Below, piece by piece: positions 1-8,823 of a DNA stretch of 64,000 nucleotides. A program made the position numbers and the translations under genes. How positions within the stretch are numbered: position 1 is the first letter of the stretch; each line of letters begins with the position of its first letter. Under the pieces are notes generated by a model that saw only the letters and a list, made by a program, of their open reading frames with translations, was not told the origin of the DNA and did no database searches. Source of the stretch: MGBC163016 sp964649145 (GTDB taxonomy: Bacteria; Actinomycetota; Coriobacteriia; Coriobacteriales; Eggerthellaceae); contig CAZYOQ010000006.1 of assembly GCA_964649145.1 (NCBI GenBank), forward strand, positions 5,488-69,487, given 5' to 3'.

Positions 1-93
1 GCAATTTCAATTTGTATGATGACTCGAAAGAAATTGCAGTGCGAGCGCGACGGCATCGAGTTTACGCTTGATATGCTCGAACAGGCAGAATAG
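1..93 (+). CDS. C-terminal fragment of an unidentified gene
   Basis: An open frame enters from the left edge in frame 1 and stops at TAG 91-93, giving about 30 residues that end in GIEFTLDMLEQAE. The amphipathic, acidic end looks like a plausible protein C-terminus and the other two frames close sooner. The fragment is too short to assign to a family, and it could be a chance open frame. Confidence 0.3.
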   Translation, partial: AISICMMTRKKLQCERDGIEFTLDMLEQAE

Positions 94-196
94 TCGGTTC
101 GTCTCGGGCGCTTTAAGGAAGTCTTGCCGGATCACTCTTTTGGGAATCGCCCTTACAGACGCTCTTTCATAAAGCAATCAGTAGCTATATACAAAT

Positions 197-224
197 CAGA
201 CCAGAGGAAAATGCCTCTGGTCTG
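197..224 (-). terminator. Hairpin terminator downstream of tRNA-Thr
   Basis: A perfect 11-bp inverted repeat, CAGACCAGAGG / CCTCTGGTCTG, with a 6-nt loop lies 8 bp beyond the 3' end of the minus-strand tRNA. On the minus strand it is followed by a weak T-rich stretch (ATTTGTAT). It probably ends tRNA transcription, and could also end the gene entering from the left. Confidence 0.6.
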
Positions 225-232
225 CTAATTTC

Positions 233-308
233 TGGAGCCGATGACCGGACTCGAACCGGTGACCTACGCATTACGAGTGCGTTGCTCTACCAACTGAGCC
301 ACATCGGC
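233..308 (-). tRNA. tRNA-Thr (anticodon CGT)
   Basis: The minus strand folds as a 76-nt tRNA including an encoded CCA. The acceptor stem GCCGATG pairs with CATCGGC, the T arm contains GGTTCGAGTCC, and the D loop contains AGTTGGTAGA. The anticodon loop is CTCGTAA, so the anticodon is CGT and reads the threonine codon ACG. It stands alone, with a hairpin terminator just downstream. Confidence 0.97.
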
Positions 309-338
309 GCGACGTCAAGTATAACCTATAAGAGTGAC

Positions 339-1340
339 TTAATCGTTAAACATAATTCTGGGGAAACACCCTCCGCAATCTTGCCGCAGAATCCTAAGAC
401 ATTCATTGCATTTCTTTCCATTGCAGCGGCAAGTGCGCGCTTCCTGAATCAAAGCGTCGAACAAGCTTGACATAGAGGTGGCCTCTCCCAGCGCCTCTTT
501 GCTTTTTTGCCCGGCAAAGAATTCCGGGTGCCATTGAACGCCAATCATAAAAGGGAGATCTGGCGCTTCTACAGCCTCAATCAGCCCGTCTTCACCGTAT
601 GCTGCAGCCCTCAGCCCATTTCCTAAGCTGCGAATTCCTTGATGGTGCATAGAGTTCACGTAGGCATCGTCTTTTCCAATGATGCTTTTCAGTTTGGAGT
701 CGGACTCGAAGGACACGTGATGGGTAGGTTTGTCGTATTCGATTTCTTGCCAATGCCCAGCACGGCTAGCCTGTGCGTCAAGGTCTTGGTAGAGCGCACC
801 CCCGAAGGCTACATTGATGATTTGCATTCCGCGACATATTCCCAATAGTGGCACGCCATATTGTCGGGCAAAGCTGATTATCAGGTACTCAACTTCTTCG
901 CGGCCGGGCGAAATCTCCTCGGCTTTGCCAAACGTTATTTCCTCGCCATAACGTACAGGGTCGATGTCCTGCCCACCTGATAGGACAAAGCCGTCTACAT
1001 TTGGAAGAAGCGTCTCGTAAACTGCAACGTTTCTGTTGAATGGCAAAACCATAGGAGCCCCGCCCGCACTGGCTACAGCTTGAACATATCTGTCGGGTAG
1101 TTCCAAGCATTTCTCGTCCACTTTGAAAGTTGGCACTATGCCTATGATCGGGCGGATTTCAGAAGGTGCGTCTGGTGTGTTTGAGGCAAGGGAGTCCATA
1201 CATGGTTTTGAAGAATTGGCAATTGTGGCCATATGACATGAAGCTAAATCCCTGTTTGGTGAAATCACTCCAGCCTTAATTAATTCCTCTTTGCCTATCT
1301 CAATTGCCATGGAACAATTCGCTTTCAATATTTCACGCAA
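339..1340 (-). CDS. Gamma-glutamyl-GABA hydrolase family (class I glutamine amidotransferase, peptidase C26)
   Basis: The protein is a PuuD/C26-type hydrolase, a family that cleaves gamma-glutamyl amide bonds. The catalytic triad can be read directly: Cys169 in GICRGMQ, His271 and Glu273 in QWHPE. The oxyanion region is VLSGGQDIDP, about 119-128. The core starts near residue 62 (RPIIGIVP). The longest frame starts at TTG 1340 without a Shine-Dalgarno, so the true start may be an internal ATG (residue 11, 37 or 48) and about 60 N-terminal residues are uncertain. After the core there is an unusual Cys-rich tail (CRCNGKKCNECL then CGGC, residues 304-325) that is not part of the standard fold and could bind metal. 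It is followed by the tRNA gene and is divergent from the SDR gene. The substrate is unknown; no polyamine genes are nearby. Confidence 0.85.
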   Translation of the reverse strand: MREILKANCSMAIEIGKEELIKAGVISPNRDLASCHMATIANSSKPCMDSLASNTPDAPSEIRPIIGIVPTFKVDEKCLELPDRYVQAVASAGGAPMVLPFNRNVAVYETLLPNVDGFVLSGGQDIDPVRYGEEITFGKAEEISPGREEVEYLIISFARQYGVPLLGICRGMQIINVAFGGALYQDLDAQASRAGHWQEIEYDKPTHHVSFESDSKLKSIIGKDDAYVNSMHHQGIRSLGNGLRAAAYGEDGLIEAVEAPDLPFMIGVQWHPEFFAGQKSKEALGEATSMSSLFDALIQEARTCRCNGKKCNECLRILRQDCGGCFPRIMFND

Positions 1341-1440
1341 TAAGTGCGCTGCATGTCTTATGCTCTAGTTTTTAAAGGATTGATAAACGCGATTATAGCG
1401 AAACTGCAAGTTTCAAAACAAATGCAAACAAGGAGTAGCG

Positions 1441-2211
1441 ATGGCGAAAATAGCAATCATCACAGGAGCTTCCTCAGGGCTTGGTTTGGAATTTGCAAAA
1501 CAAATTGACTCCGAAGGGGAAATGGACGAGATTTGGCTTCTTGCACGCAGTGAAGACAAGCTCAATCAGGTCGCAGGCGACTTGCACACACTGGCTATTC
1601 CGATTCCTACCGATTTATCCAACACTGCAGATATCGCTACTATCGCCGAACAGATCGATAAAGCCGGCGCCCAGGTAGCCTATCTTGTTAACGGCGCAGG
1701 TTTTGGGAAATTTGGCTCTTGGAAGGATATTAGCGACTCCGATGTCTGGGGCATGATCGATCTTAACTGTAAAGGCCTAGTAGCTATGACAAAGGCCTGT
1801 CTGCCTTATATGAGCAAAGGCTCTAAGATCATTCAGATCGCATCTGCTGCAGGTTTTATGCCGTTGCCCAACATGAATGTGTATGCTGCAACCAAAGCAT
1901 TTGTTTTGAGCTACACAAAGGCGCTTAGATATGAGCTTGCAGGAAGTGGCATAACAGTTACGGCTCTTTGTCCCACTTGGGTAAAAACGGGCTTTGAGGA
2001 TCAAGCTCGCAAGACTCAAAACTCGCACGCTGTAAACCATCTGCTGTTTGCTCAATCGCCCAAGCAGGTCGTAAGCAGGGCTCTTCTTGACAATCGAATG
2101 CATCTTGCGGTTAGCTGTGCGAGCATTCAATCATTTGCCTTGCGGCTGTTTGGCAAAGTGCTTCCTAGCTGTGTGACCATGGCAGGTTGGGATGCCGTGA
2201 GAAGGCTGTGA
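1441..2211 (+). CDS. Short-chain dehydrogenase/reductase
   Basis: A classical-size (256 aa) SDR oxidoreductase, predicted NAD(P)(H)-dependent and cytoplasmic. The cofactor-binding glycine motif GASSGLG is at 9-15 and the structural motif NGAG at 84-87. The catalytic residues Ser135, Tyr148 and Lys152 (YAATK) are all present, followed by the usual PTWVKT stretch. The start is ATG 1441, with AAGGAG five bases upstream. The C-terminus (about 200-256) is more hydrophobic than in a minimal SDR and may associate with lipid or membrane. The substrate cannot be told from sequence. The next gene starts 67 bp downstream on the same strand. Confidence 0.92.
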   Translation: MAKIAIITGASSGLGLEFAKQIDSEGEMDEIWLLARSEDKLNQVAGDLHTLAIPIPTDLSNTADIATIAEQIDKAGAQVAYLVNGAGFGKFGSWKDISDSDVWGMIDLNCKGLVAMTKACLPYMSKGSKIIQIASAAGFMPLPNMNVYAATKAFVLSYTKALRYELAGSGITVTALCPTWVKTGFEDQARKTQNSHAVNHLLFAQSPKQVVSRALLDNRMHLAVSCASIQSFALRLFGKVLPSCVTMAGWDAVRRL

Positions 2212-2278
2212 GTATTTCAATCTGATATTCTGTATCTTCGTTAATATCATACTTACTCGTTTGTGATCGGCGGAATAT

Positions 2279-3643
2279 ATGCAACTTACACCTGAGGAGA
2301 TTGCCGAGACCTTGGCTATGGTCTCGCAGCAGCACCTAGACATTAGAACTATCACGCTAAGCATGAATATGCGCAGCTGTTCAGACGATAGTGTCTCACT
2401 TGTGGCAGATAAGATGTATGAGCGCATGGTTAGAGCTGCAGAAAACCTCGTGCCTACCGCTGAACAATTAGAGCGCGAATACGGAATACCTATTGTTAAC
2501 AAGCGCATCTCGGTAACTCCTGTCTCGGAAGTTTGTGCCGCATGCAAAGAAAACGACTTTACTCCAGTTGCGCGTGCCATGGACAAGGCGGCATCGCAGG
2601 TTGGGGTAGATTTTGTTGGTGGGTTTTCGGCGCTAGTCCAAAAAGGCGCGTCGCGCTCTGACGAAAAGCTCATGAACAGTATTCCGTCTGCGTTGGCTGA
2701 AACGTCGCGTGTGTGTTCGTCTGTGAATGTAGGTTCGACTCGTGCTGGCATCAATATGGATGCGGCATTCAAAATGGCTGGCATCATCAAAGATACGGCG
2801 ACCTTAACGGTCGACCAAAATTGTATAGGAGCCGGCAAGTTAGTCGTTTTCTGTAATGCCGTGGAGGACAATCCTTTCATGGCTGGCGCGTTTCATGGGT
2901 CGGGCGAAGCTGACGAGGTAATAAACGTTGGCGTTAGTGGGCCTGGGGTCGTGCGAGCCGTCCTAGCGGACCTTTCAAAAGATGCGGATATCACAACAAT
3001 TGCCGAGGCTATTAAGGCAACCGCTTTCAAAATCACTCGCGCTGGTGAATTAATGGCTCGCGAGGCGGCAAAGCGTCTCGGATATAGCAAGGGAATTTTG
3101 GATCTTTCTCTGGCTCCTACTCCTGCTCAAGGTGATTCTGTGGCCAATATAATCGAGGAGATTGGGGTTGGCCAATGCGGCGGTCCTGGTACAACTGCAG
3201 CGCTAGCCATGTTAAACGACGCCGTCAAAAAAGGTGGCGTTATGGCTTCGTCTTCAGTTGGAGGCCTGTCGGGTGCTTTCATTCCTGTATCTGAAGATGC
3301 TGGCATGATTAAGGCTGCAGAGCAAGGTGCTCTTTCACTTGAAAAGCTTGAGGCTATGACCTGTGTGTGTTCTGTGGGGCTCGACATGATTGCGATTCCA
3401 GGAGATACGAGCGTTGAAACTATCTTTGGCATTATCGCTGACGAGGCTGCTATAGGCATGATCAACAACAAAACCACTGCCGTTCGCTTGATTCCTGCAA
3501 TTGGCAAGGAGGTTGGCGACGTTCTTGATTTTGGCGGGCTTTTGGGAAGTGCGCCTGTAATGCCTGTAAACCACCATGCCGGGTCTGTTTTCGCTCACCG
3601 TGGCGGCAGAATGCCTGCGCCTATTAACTCCCTTAAGAACTAG
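2279..3643 (+). CDS. UPF0210 (DUF711, PFL family) protein
   Basis: This 454-residue protein matches the UPF0210 family (COG2848), which has a fold related to pyruvate formate-lyase but no known reaction. The long Gly/Ala-rich stretches VNVGVSGPGVVRAVL, IGVGQCGGPGTTAAL and the C-terminal PVNHHAGSVFAHRGGRMPAP are typical. In many genomes it sits next to a small ACT-domain protein (UPF0237). No such gene is adjacent here; the nearest ACT protein is at 10134 with paaK. The ATG at 2279 has only a weak GGCGGA upstream. It is probably cotranscribed with the SDR gene or has its own promoter in the 67-bp gap. Confidence 0.9.
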   Translation: MQLTPEEIAETLAMVSQQHLDIRTITLSMNMRSCSDDSVSLVADKMYERMVRAAENLVPTAEQLEREYGIPIVNKRISVTPVSEVCAACKENDFTPVARAMDKAASQVGVDFVGGFSALVQKGASRSDEKLMNSIPSALAETSRVCSSVNVGSTRAGINMDAAFKMAGIIKDTATLTVDQNCIGAGKLVVFCNAVEDNPFMAGAFHGSGEADEVINVGVSGPGVVRAVLADLSKDADITTIAEAIKATAFKITRAGELMAREAAKRLGYSKGILDLSLAPTPAQGDSVANIIEEIGVGQCGGPGTTAALAMLNDAVKKGGVMASSSVGGLSGAFIPVSEDAGMIKAAEQGALSLEKLEAMTCVCSVGLDMIAIPGDTSVETIFGIIADEAAIGMINNKTTAVRLIPAIGKEVGDVLDFGGLLGSAPVMPVNHHAGSVFAHRGGRMPAPINSLKN

Positions 3644-3787
3644 CCATATTCATTTATGGATACTACGTGTGCAAATACAAACAAATACCTGTACAACCAA
3701 TATTTCGCACTGTAAAATACGTGCCTTGAAAGATGATTTGGTAAAAACCTTTAAGCGCCAATAGCAAGACGAGCGTGAGCAGAACGG

Positions 3788-6700
3788 ATGAAGATGGCGA
3801 TATTCAACAAGCGCGTAGATTCAGACAATCTGAAACGCGGGCGTAAATACATAACCATTGAAGACGCTACGCAAAACGAATGTGTTATGCGTGTGACCAA
3901 GGTATCTGAAGCTTCTAAGCCACTTGATAACAGCGAATCTGAAGAAATTGTCGAAACCCTGGAAGCTGCATTGCATATTGGAATCGACGTTGGTTCTACG
4001 ACTGTAAAGCTTGCTGTGCTTGACGACGATAACAAGGTTCTTTGGTCGGTGTATCAGCGCCATCATGCCGATGTTAGAGCCACTATTCTGGATGTGTTGA
4101 AACAGGCTGCCGACCAGTTCCCGGATACTTTAATGACTATAGCAATTACTGGCTCGGGAGGCCTTTTGCTTGCCCAGTGGTTGGATATCAAGTTTGTTCA
4201 AGAGGTCATAGCGTCAAAGACCGCGGTTGAAACGTTCATCCCTCGCACCGATGTTGCTATAGAACTTGGCGGCGAGGACGCTAAGATTATTTACTTTGAC
4301 CACGGCATAGAACAGCGCATGAATGGCACATGTGCAGGTGGAACAGGCGCTTTCATCGACCAGATGGCAAGCTTGTTGAATACCGATGCGGGTGGTCTTG
4401 ATGAACTGGCGAAAAGCCACACGACCATTTATCCCATTGCAAGCCGCTGTGGAGTGTTTGCGAAAACAGATGTTCAGCCGCTTTTGAACGAAGGCGCGCG
4501 CAAGGAAGACATTGCGGCATCCATATTTCAATCGGTTGTAACCCAAACTATCTCTGGTCTTGCATGTGGCCGCCCGATTCGTGGAAACGTCGCCTTCTTG
4601 GGCGGTCCGCTTCAATATCTTCCACAACTTCGTGAACGTTTTTATGAGACGCTTGCGCTTGATGATGACGCAATTATAGTGCCCGAAAATGCTCATCTGT
4701 TTGTTGCGAGCGGGTGTGCGATAGCCGGTGTTCAAGATGGTGCGCGAACAGAAAAGCTCACAGATGTGCTTGATCGCTTGAAAAACCTAGGTGATATGCA
4801 GGGTAGCGAAGTTGTGCGCCTTGACCCTCTGTTTGCAAACGATGAAGAACTTGAAGAATTCAATTCTCGTCATAATCAAGAGTGTGTGAAACGCGGTTGT
4901 CTTAGCGAATACAAGGGTGTGGCCTACCTTGGAATAGATGCGGGGTCGACAACTTTCAAAGCCGCGCTAATAGGTGAAGATGGCTGTCTGCTTTGGTCTA
5001 CCTATGCTTCAAACAAAGGCGATGTACTTGGATGCGCTAAGCAAGCGATATCCGATTTGTACAAGAAACTTCCCCGTGACCCTGAGACCGGAGAGGTGCT
5101 TGTGACTATAGGCCATTCAACTGTGACGGGTTATGGCGAAGGGCTTTTGCTTGAGGCTCTTCAGGTTGATTCGGGCGAGATAGAAACCGTTGCCCATCTT
5201 AGGGGCGCCCAAGAAATGCTTGAAGGCGTGGAGTTCATCTTGGATATTGGCGGCCAAGATATGAAGTGTTTGCGCGTCAAGGATGGCGTTATTGACCATA
5301 TCATGCTCAATGAGGCATGCTCGTCTGGATGCGGAAGCTTCATCGAGAGTTTTGCTAGCGGTCTTGGGCTTGATGTGGCCGACTTTGCAAAAACCGCCAT
5401 TCAGGCGAAAGCTCCGGTAGATCTTGGCAGCCGCTGCACCGTTTTTATGAACTCGCGAGTGAAGCAGGCGCAAAAAGAAGGCGCTACTGTTGGCGACATC
5501 GCGGCAGGTCTTGCAATTTCTGTTATCAAAAACGCGCTTTTCAAGGTGATTAAGATTCGCGACCCGCATGATGTGGGCACGAAGGTCATAGTGCAAGGTG
5601 GTACATTCCTAAACGATGCAGTCCTTCGCGCTTTTGAACAGCTTGCACAGGTAAATGCTGTTCGACCAGACATTGCGGGAAATATGGGCGCGTATGGTGC
5701 GGCGCTGCTTGCACGCGACCGTTATAAGGCCGCAGAATCCACACGTTCCACTCTTCTTTCCCTTGAGGAGATTGAAGCTCTGTCTCCTGCACATAGGACG
5801 GTTCGCTGCAAGGGGTGTTCAAACTCATGCCTGCTTACTGTCAACGATTTCGGAAAGAACCCGATTACCGGAAAGCCTAGGCGCTTCATCACTGGAAATA
5901 GGTGTGAAAAGGGAGAATCCTTTGGCACTGGAACTAAGAACTCAGGTGTGCCTAACCTTTTCGAATGGAAATCGAAGCGCTTGTTTGACTACTACGAGCC
6001 GCTAGCGCCAAACGTTAAAACTCGCGGCACAGTCGGAATACCTCGCGCGTTGAACATGTATGAGAACTATCCGTTTTGGTTTACGTTCTTTACGAACCTT
6101 GGCTATCGTGTTGTGCTTTCCGATTCTTCCACGAAAAAGACTTATGAGGCCGGCATTGAGTCGATGCCGTCTGAGTCTGTTTGCTACCCGGCGAAGCTTT
6201 CACACGGCCATATCATGAACTTGCTTGCTAAGGCAGATGCCGCCATGGCGCAAGATGCTACCGAAGAACAAAAGGCCGATGCAATTGATTTCATCTGGAT
6301 GCCTTGCAGCAAATGGGAGCGCCAGGAAGACGAGACGGCCGGCAACCATTTCAACTGCCCAATTGTTGCTAGCTATCCAGAGGCCTTGAGGTTAAACATT
6401 GACGAGCTTCAAACTTCACCTGTTACTTTTGTATCTCCTTGGCTTCCCTATGACAAAAAGGACAAGCTAAAAGAGCGCCTACACGAGGAAATCACCAAGA
6501 ATTTCTCAAGTGCTTTTGGTAAGAGCGGATCCCTTCCAACACGATCTGAAATCGATGCGGCTGTTGATGCTGCCTGGGAAGAGGACGAGAATTTCAAGCG
6601 AGATATTCGCCGCAAAGGTGTCGAAACGCTTGCGTGGATGGAAGAGACTGGTACACACGGAATTGTTTTAGCCGGTCGTCCGTATCACCAAGACCCCGAG

Positions 6701-8596
6701 ATAAACCATGCGATACCAGAGCTTTTGACCGGCTTTGGTCTTGCGGTTTTGACGGAGGATTCAGTTGCGCATCTTGGGCAGCTAGAGCGCCCTATTCGAG
6801 TGGTCGACCAATGGATGTACCACACCCGCTTGTATGCGGCGGCAAAGGTGTGCACGCACAGAGACGACCTCGACCTTGTACAGCTCAATTCTTTCGGGTG
6901 CGGGCTTGATGCTCTTACGGTAGATCAGGTACAAGAGGTTCTTGAGGCAGCCGGCAAGGTTTACACGACGCTTAAGATTGACGAGGTCTCGAACTTGGGC
7001 GCTGCAAGAATTCGCATCAGAAGCCTGCTTGCTGCACTAAAGGATCAATCTGACAGGCAAGCAGATGCCGACCGCGAAGAGGCGGCCAAGAAGGCCGGAT
7101 GTCCTGCGGTTTCAATCGACCCGAACAACATCGACAAACTTGTTCCAGAAAGCTATACACAAAAGGCCGACGGAGTTGAGCTTGCTACCCATATCGACCA
7201 GCGAAAAGGCGCTTCAACCGAATTCGATCGCCCGCAGTTTACCGAACAGATGAAGAAGGACGGCTATAAGATTCTTGCGCCCCAGATGGCGCCATTCCAC
7301 TTTGAGCTTCTGGTTCCAATCTTCAAACGCTTTGGTTATAACGTCGAACTCTTGCCTTCAGTTGACCACGGTGCGGTAGATGCAGGCCTTAAATACGTGA
7401 ACAACGACATTTGCTATCCTTCCGTGCTTGTTACAGGTCAGATCATGGAAGCTGTTATGAGCGGTAGATACGATACCGACAAACTTGCCGTTCTTATTAC
7501 ACAAACAGGTGGCGGATGCCGTGCGACCAACTACATATCGCTTATAAGGAAAGCTTTGAAGTCGGTTGGGCTTAGCCATATTCCAGTTATTGCACTTTCA
7601 TTTAAGGACTTGGGCGAGGTGAATCCAGGGTTTAACATTACGCCGTCGATGTTATACCAGGCAATTTTCGCCTTGCAATATGGCGATCTCCTTATGATGG
7701 CTCTTTACAGAACGCGCCCATACGAACTTGAGCAGGGCAGCGCTCGAAGGCTCTTTGACTACTGGATGGCTGAATGCAAAAAACAGCTTATACGCGGGGT
7801 GAAGCTTGCGGAATTCAAGCAGACCGTAAACTCTATTGTCGATGATTTCGATACGCTTCCGCTTGCAGGCGAGGGCACAAAGCCTAAGGTTGGCGTTGTG
7901 GGTGAGATTCTTGTGAAGTTTCATCCCACTGCGAACAATCAGATTGTCGAGCAGATTGAGGCCGAAGGTTGTGAGGCTAGGGTTCCAGGTCTTATTGAGT
8001 TTTTCTTGTTTGGCATTGCTGGGGGTATATTCCAGCGCCAAATTGGGAAGTCTGCAAAGTCGGCCTTGGGAAGCAGAATTGGGCTTTCTGCAATTAAGGC
8101 GTTTCGCAAACCTGTGCGAGATGCGCTCAAGCGTAGCAATAGGTTTGAGGTGCCTGCTGATATCTACGAGCTTGCTGAATACGCCAGCGAGATTTTATCG
8201 CTTTGCAATTCGATGGGTGAGGGATGGCTACTCACAGCCGAGATGGTTGAGCTTATTCGCAGTGGCTGCCCGAATATTGTGTGCACGCAGCCTTTTGCTT
8301 GCTTGCCGAACCATGTAGTTGGTAAGTCGGTTATCAAAGAGCTAAGGCGCAAGTACCCGCAAAGCAATATCGTCGCAGTCGATTATGACCCAGGTGCTTC
8401 TGAGGTTAACCAACTTAATCGAATCAAGCTTATGATTGCTGTAGCCAAAAGCAATTTGGCCGAGAAAGAGGCAGAGGCAAAAACTAGGCGCTCGTTTGTC
8501 TTCAAGCTTGAAGGATTCGATTCTTCGGAAAGCTCTAAGGAACCGCCTGTCTCAGAGGAAGTTGGCGCTTTAGAGATAGAGACCAACCGCGTCTAG
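3788..8596 (+). CDS. Giant 2-hydroxyacyl-CoA dehydratase activase-type protein (two BadF/HgdC ATPase domains plus DUF2229 and dehydratase-like region)
   Basis: A 1602-residue protein. Two ASKHA ATPase domains of the BadF/BadG/HgdC activator type are in tandem: IGIDVGSTT at about 64 and LGIDAGSTT at about 381. Each has the two Cys contexts that hold the shared [4Fe-4S] cluster in HgdC-type activators: C182 (NGTCAGGTG) with C221 (SRCGVF) in domain 1, and ACSSGCGSF with SRCTVF in domain 2. A small Cys motif (CKGCSNSC) and a DUF2229-like region (GTVGIPRALNMYE, ESVCYPAK) follow, then a dehydratase-subunit-like half with further Cys (NNDICYPS, GGGCRATNY, CTQPFACLPNHV). Such proteins are thought to drive ATP-dependent low-potential electron transfer. 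Separate HgdA/B-type dehydratase genes are absent nearby. The first 60 residues are non-conserved. It ends with an acidic tail. Confidence 0.88.
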   Translation: MKMAIFNKRVDSDNLKRGRKYITIEDATQNECVMRVTKVSEASKPLDNSESEEIVETLEAALHIGIDVGSTTVKLAVLDDDNKVLWSVYQRHHADVRATILDVLKQAADQFPDTLMTIAITGSGGLLLAQWLDIKFVQEVIASKTAVETFIPRTDVAIELGGEDAKIIYFDHGIEQRMNGTCAGGTGAFIDQMASLLNTDAGGLDELAKSHTTIYPIASRCGVFAKTDVQPLLNEGARKEDIAASIFQSVVTQTISGLACGRPIRGNVAFLGGPLQYLPQLRERFYETLALDDDAIIVPENAHLFVASGCAIAGVQDGARTEKLTDVLDRLKNLGDMQGSEVVRLDPLFANDEELEEFNSRHNQECVKRGCLSEYKGVAYLGIDAGSTTFKAALIGEDGCLLWSTYASNKGDVLGCAKQAISDLYKKLPRDPETGEVLVTIGHSTVTGYGEGLLLEALQVDSGEIETVAHLRGAQEMLEGVEFILDIGGQDMKCLRVKDGVIDHIMLNEACSSGCGSFIESFASGLGLDVADFAKTAIQAKAPVDLGSRCTVFMNSRVKQAQKEGATVGDIAAGLAISVIKNALFKVIKIRDPHDVGTKVIVQGGTFLNDAVLRAFEQLAQVNAVRPDIAGNMGAYGAALLARDRYKAAESTRSTLLSLEEIEALSPAHRTVRCKGCSNSCLLTVNDFGKNPITGKPRRFITGNRCEKGESFGTGTKNSGVPNLFEWKSKRLFDYYEPLAPNVKTRGTVGIPRALNMYENYPFWFTFFTNLGYRVVLSDSSTKKTYEAGIESMPSESVCYPAKLSHGHIMNLLAKADAAMAQDATEEQKADAIDFIWMPCSKWERQEDETAGNHFNCPIVASYPEALRLNIDELQTSPVTFVSPWLPYDKKDKLKERLHEEITKNFSSAFGKSGSLPTRSEIDAAVDAAWEEDENFKRDIRRKGVETLAWMEETGTHGIVLAGRPYHQDPEINHAIPELLTGFGLAVLTEDSVAHLGQLERPIRVVDQWMYHTRLYAAAKVCTHRDDLDLVQLNSFGCGLDALTVDQVQEVLEAAGKVYTTLKIDEVSNLGAARIRIRSLLAALKDQSDRQADADREEAAKKAGCPAVSIDPNNIDKLVPESYTQKADGVELATHIDQRKGASTEFDRPQFTEQMKKDGYKILAPQMAPFHFELLVPIFKRFGYNVELLPSVDHGAVDAGLKYVNNDICYPSVLVTGQIMEAVMSGRYDTDKLAVLITQTGGGCRATNYISLIRKALKSVGLSHIPVIALSFKDLGEVNPGFNITPSMLYQAIFALQYGDLLMMALYRTRPYELEQGSARRLFDYWMAECKKQLIRGVKLAEFKQTVNSIVDDFDTLPLAGEGTKPKVGVVGEILVKFHPTANNQIVEQIEAEGCEARVPGLIEFFLFGIAGGIFQRQIGKSAKSALGSRIGLSAIKAFRKPVRDALKRSNRFEVPADIYELAEYASEILSLCNSMGEGWLLTAEMVELIRSGCPNIVCTQPFACLPNHVVGKSVIKELRRKYPQSNIVAVDYDPGASEVNQLNRIKLMIAVAKSNLAEKEAEAKTRRSFVFKLEGFDSSESSKEPPVSEEVGALEIETNRV

Positions 8597-8823
8597 ATTA
8601 AGGGCGCGGCACGAAAAGCAAAAACGACGCAAGCAAGTGCTCAAGCACGACTCGCGTGCTCAGGCGCGGCAGGGCACGTTTGAGTGGCTGGCGTGCGCAA
8701 GCGTAAGCAGAGTACGCTCGCGTGGCTAATGCTTGGCTTAATCATTTAAGCTTTAAGAAAAACAATACCCTTGTATAATGATCCCGTCTTAATTTTTGTC
8801 CGCCTTTTAGAAAGCAGGATCAT
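8597..8823. promoter_or_regulatory. Intergenic region with probable paaK promoter
   Basis: This 227-bp gap has a GC-rich first half full of short GCGTGC/CAAGC repeats that can form several small hairpins, none followed by a T run. The second half is AT-rich and holds a good -10 hexamer, TATAAT at 8774-8779, about 50 bp before the paaK start. No clear -35 is seen at 16-18 bp. No ORF or known RNA was recognised. Confidence 0.4.

Noticed and set aside
4214..5828. Several open frames of 60-170 codons on the minus strand under the activase gene
   Set aside because: They lie opposite an unbroken, well-conserved protein and show no recognisable domains or ribosome sites; they are shadow frames.
8597..8760. 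GC-rich short repeats after the activase gene as a CRISPR or repeat family
   Set aside because: The GCGTGC/CAAGC units are irregular in spacing and length and do not form a consistent array.
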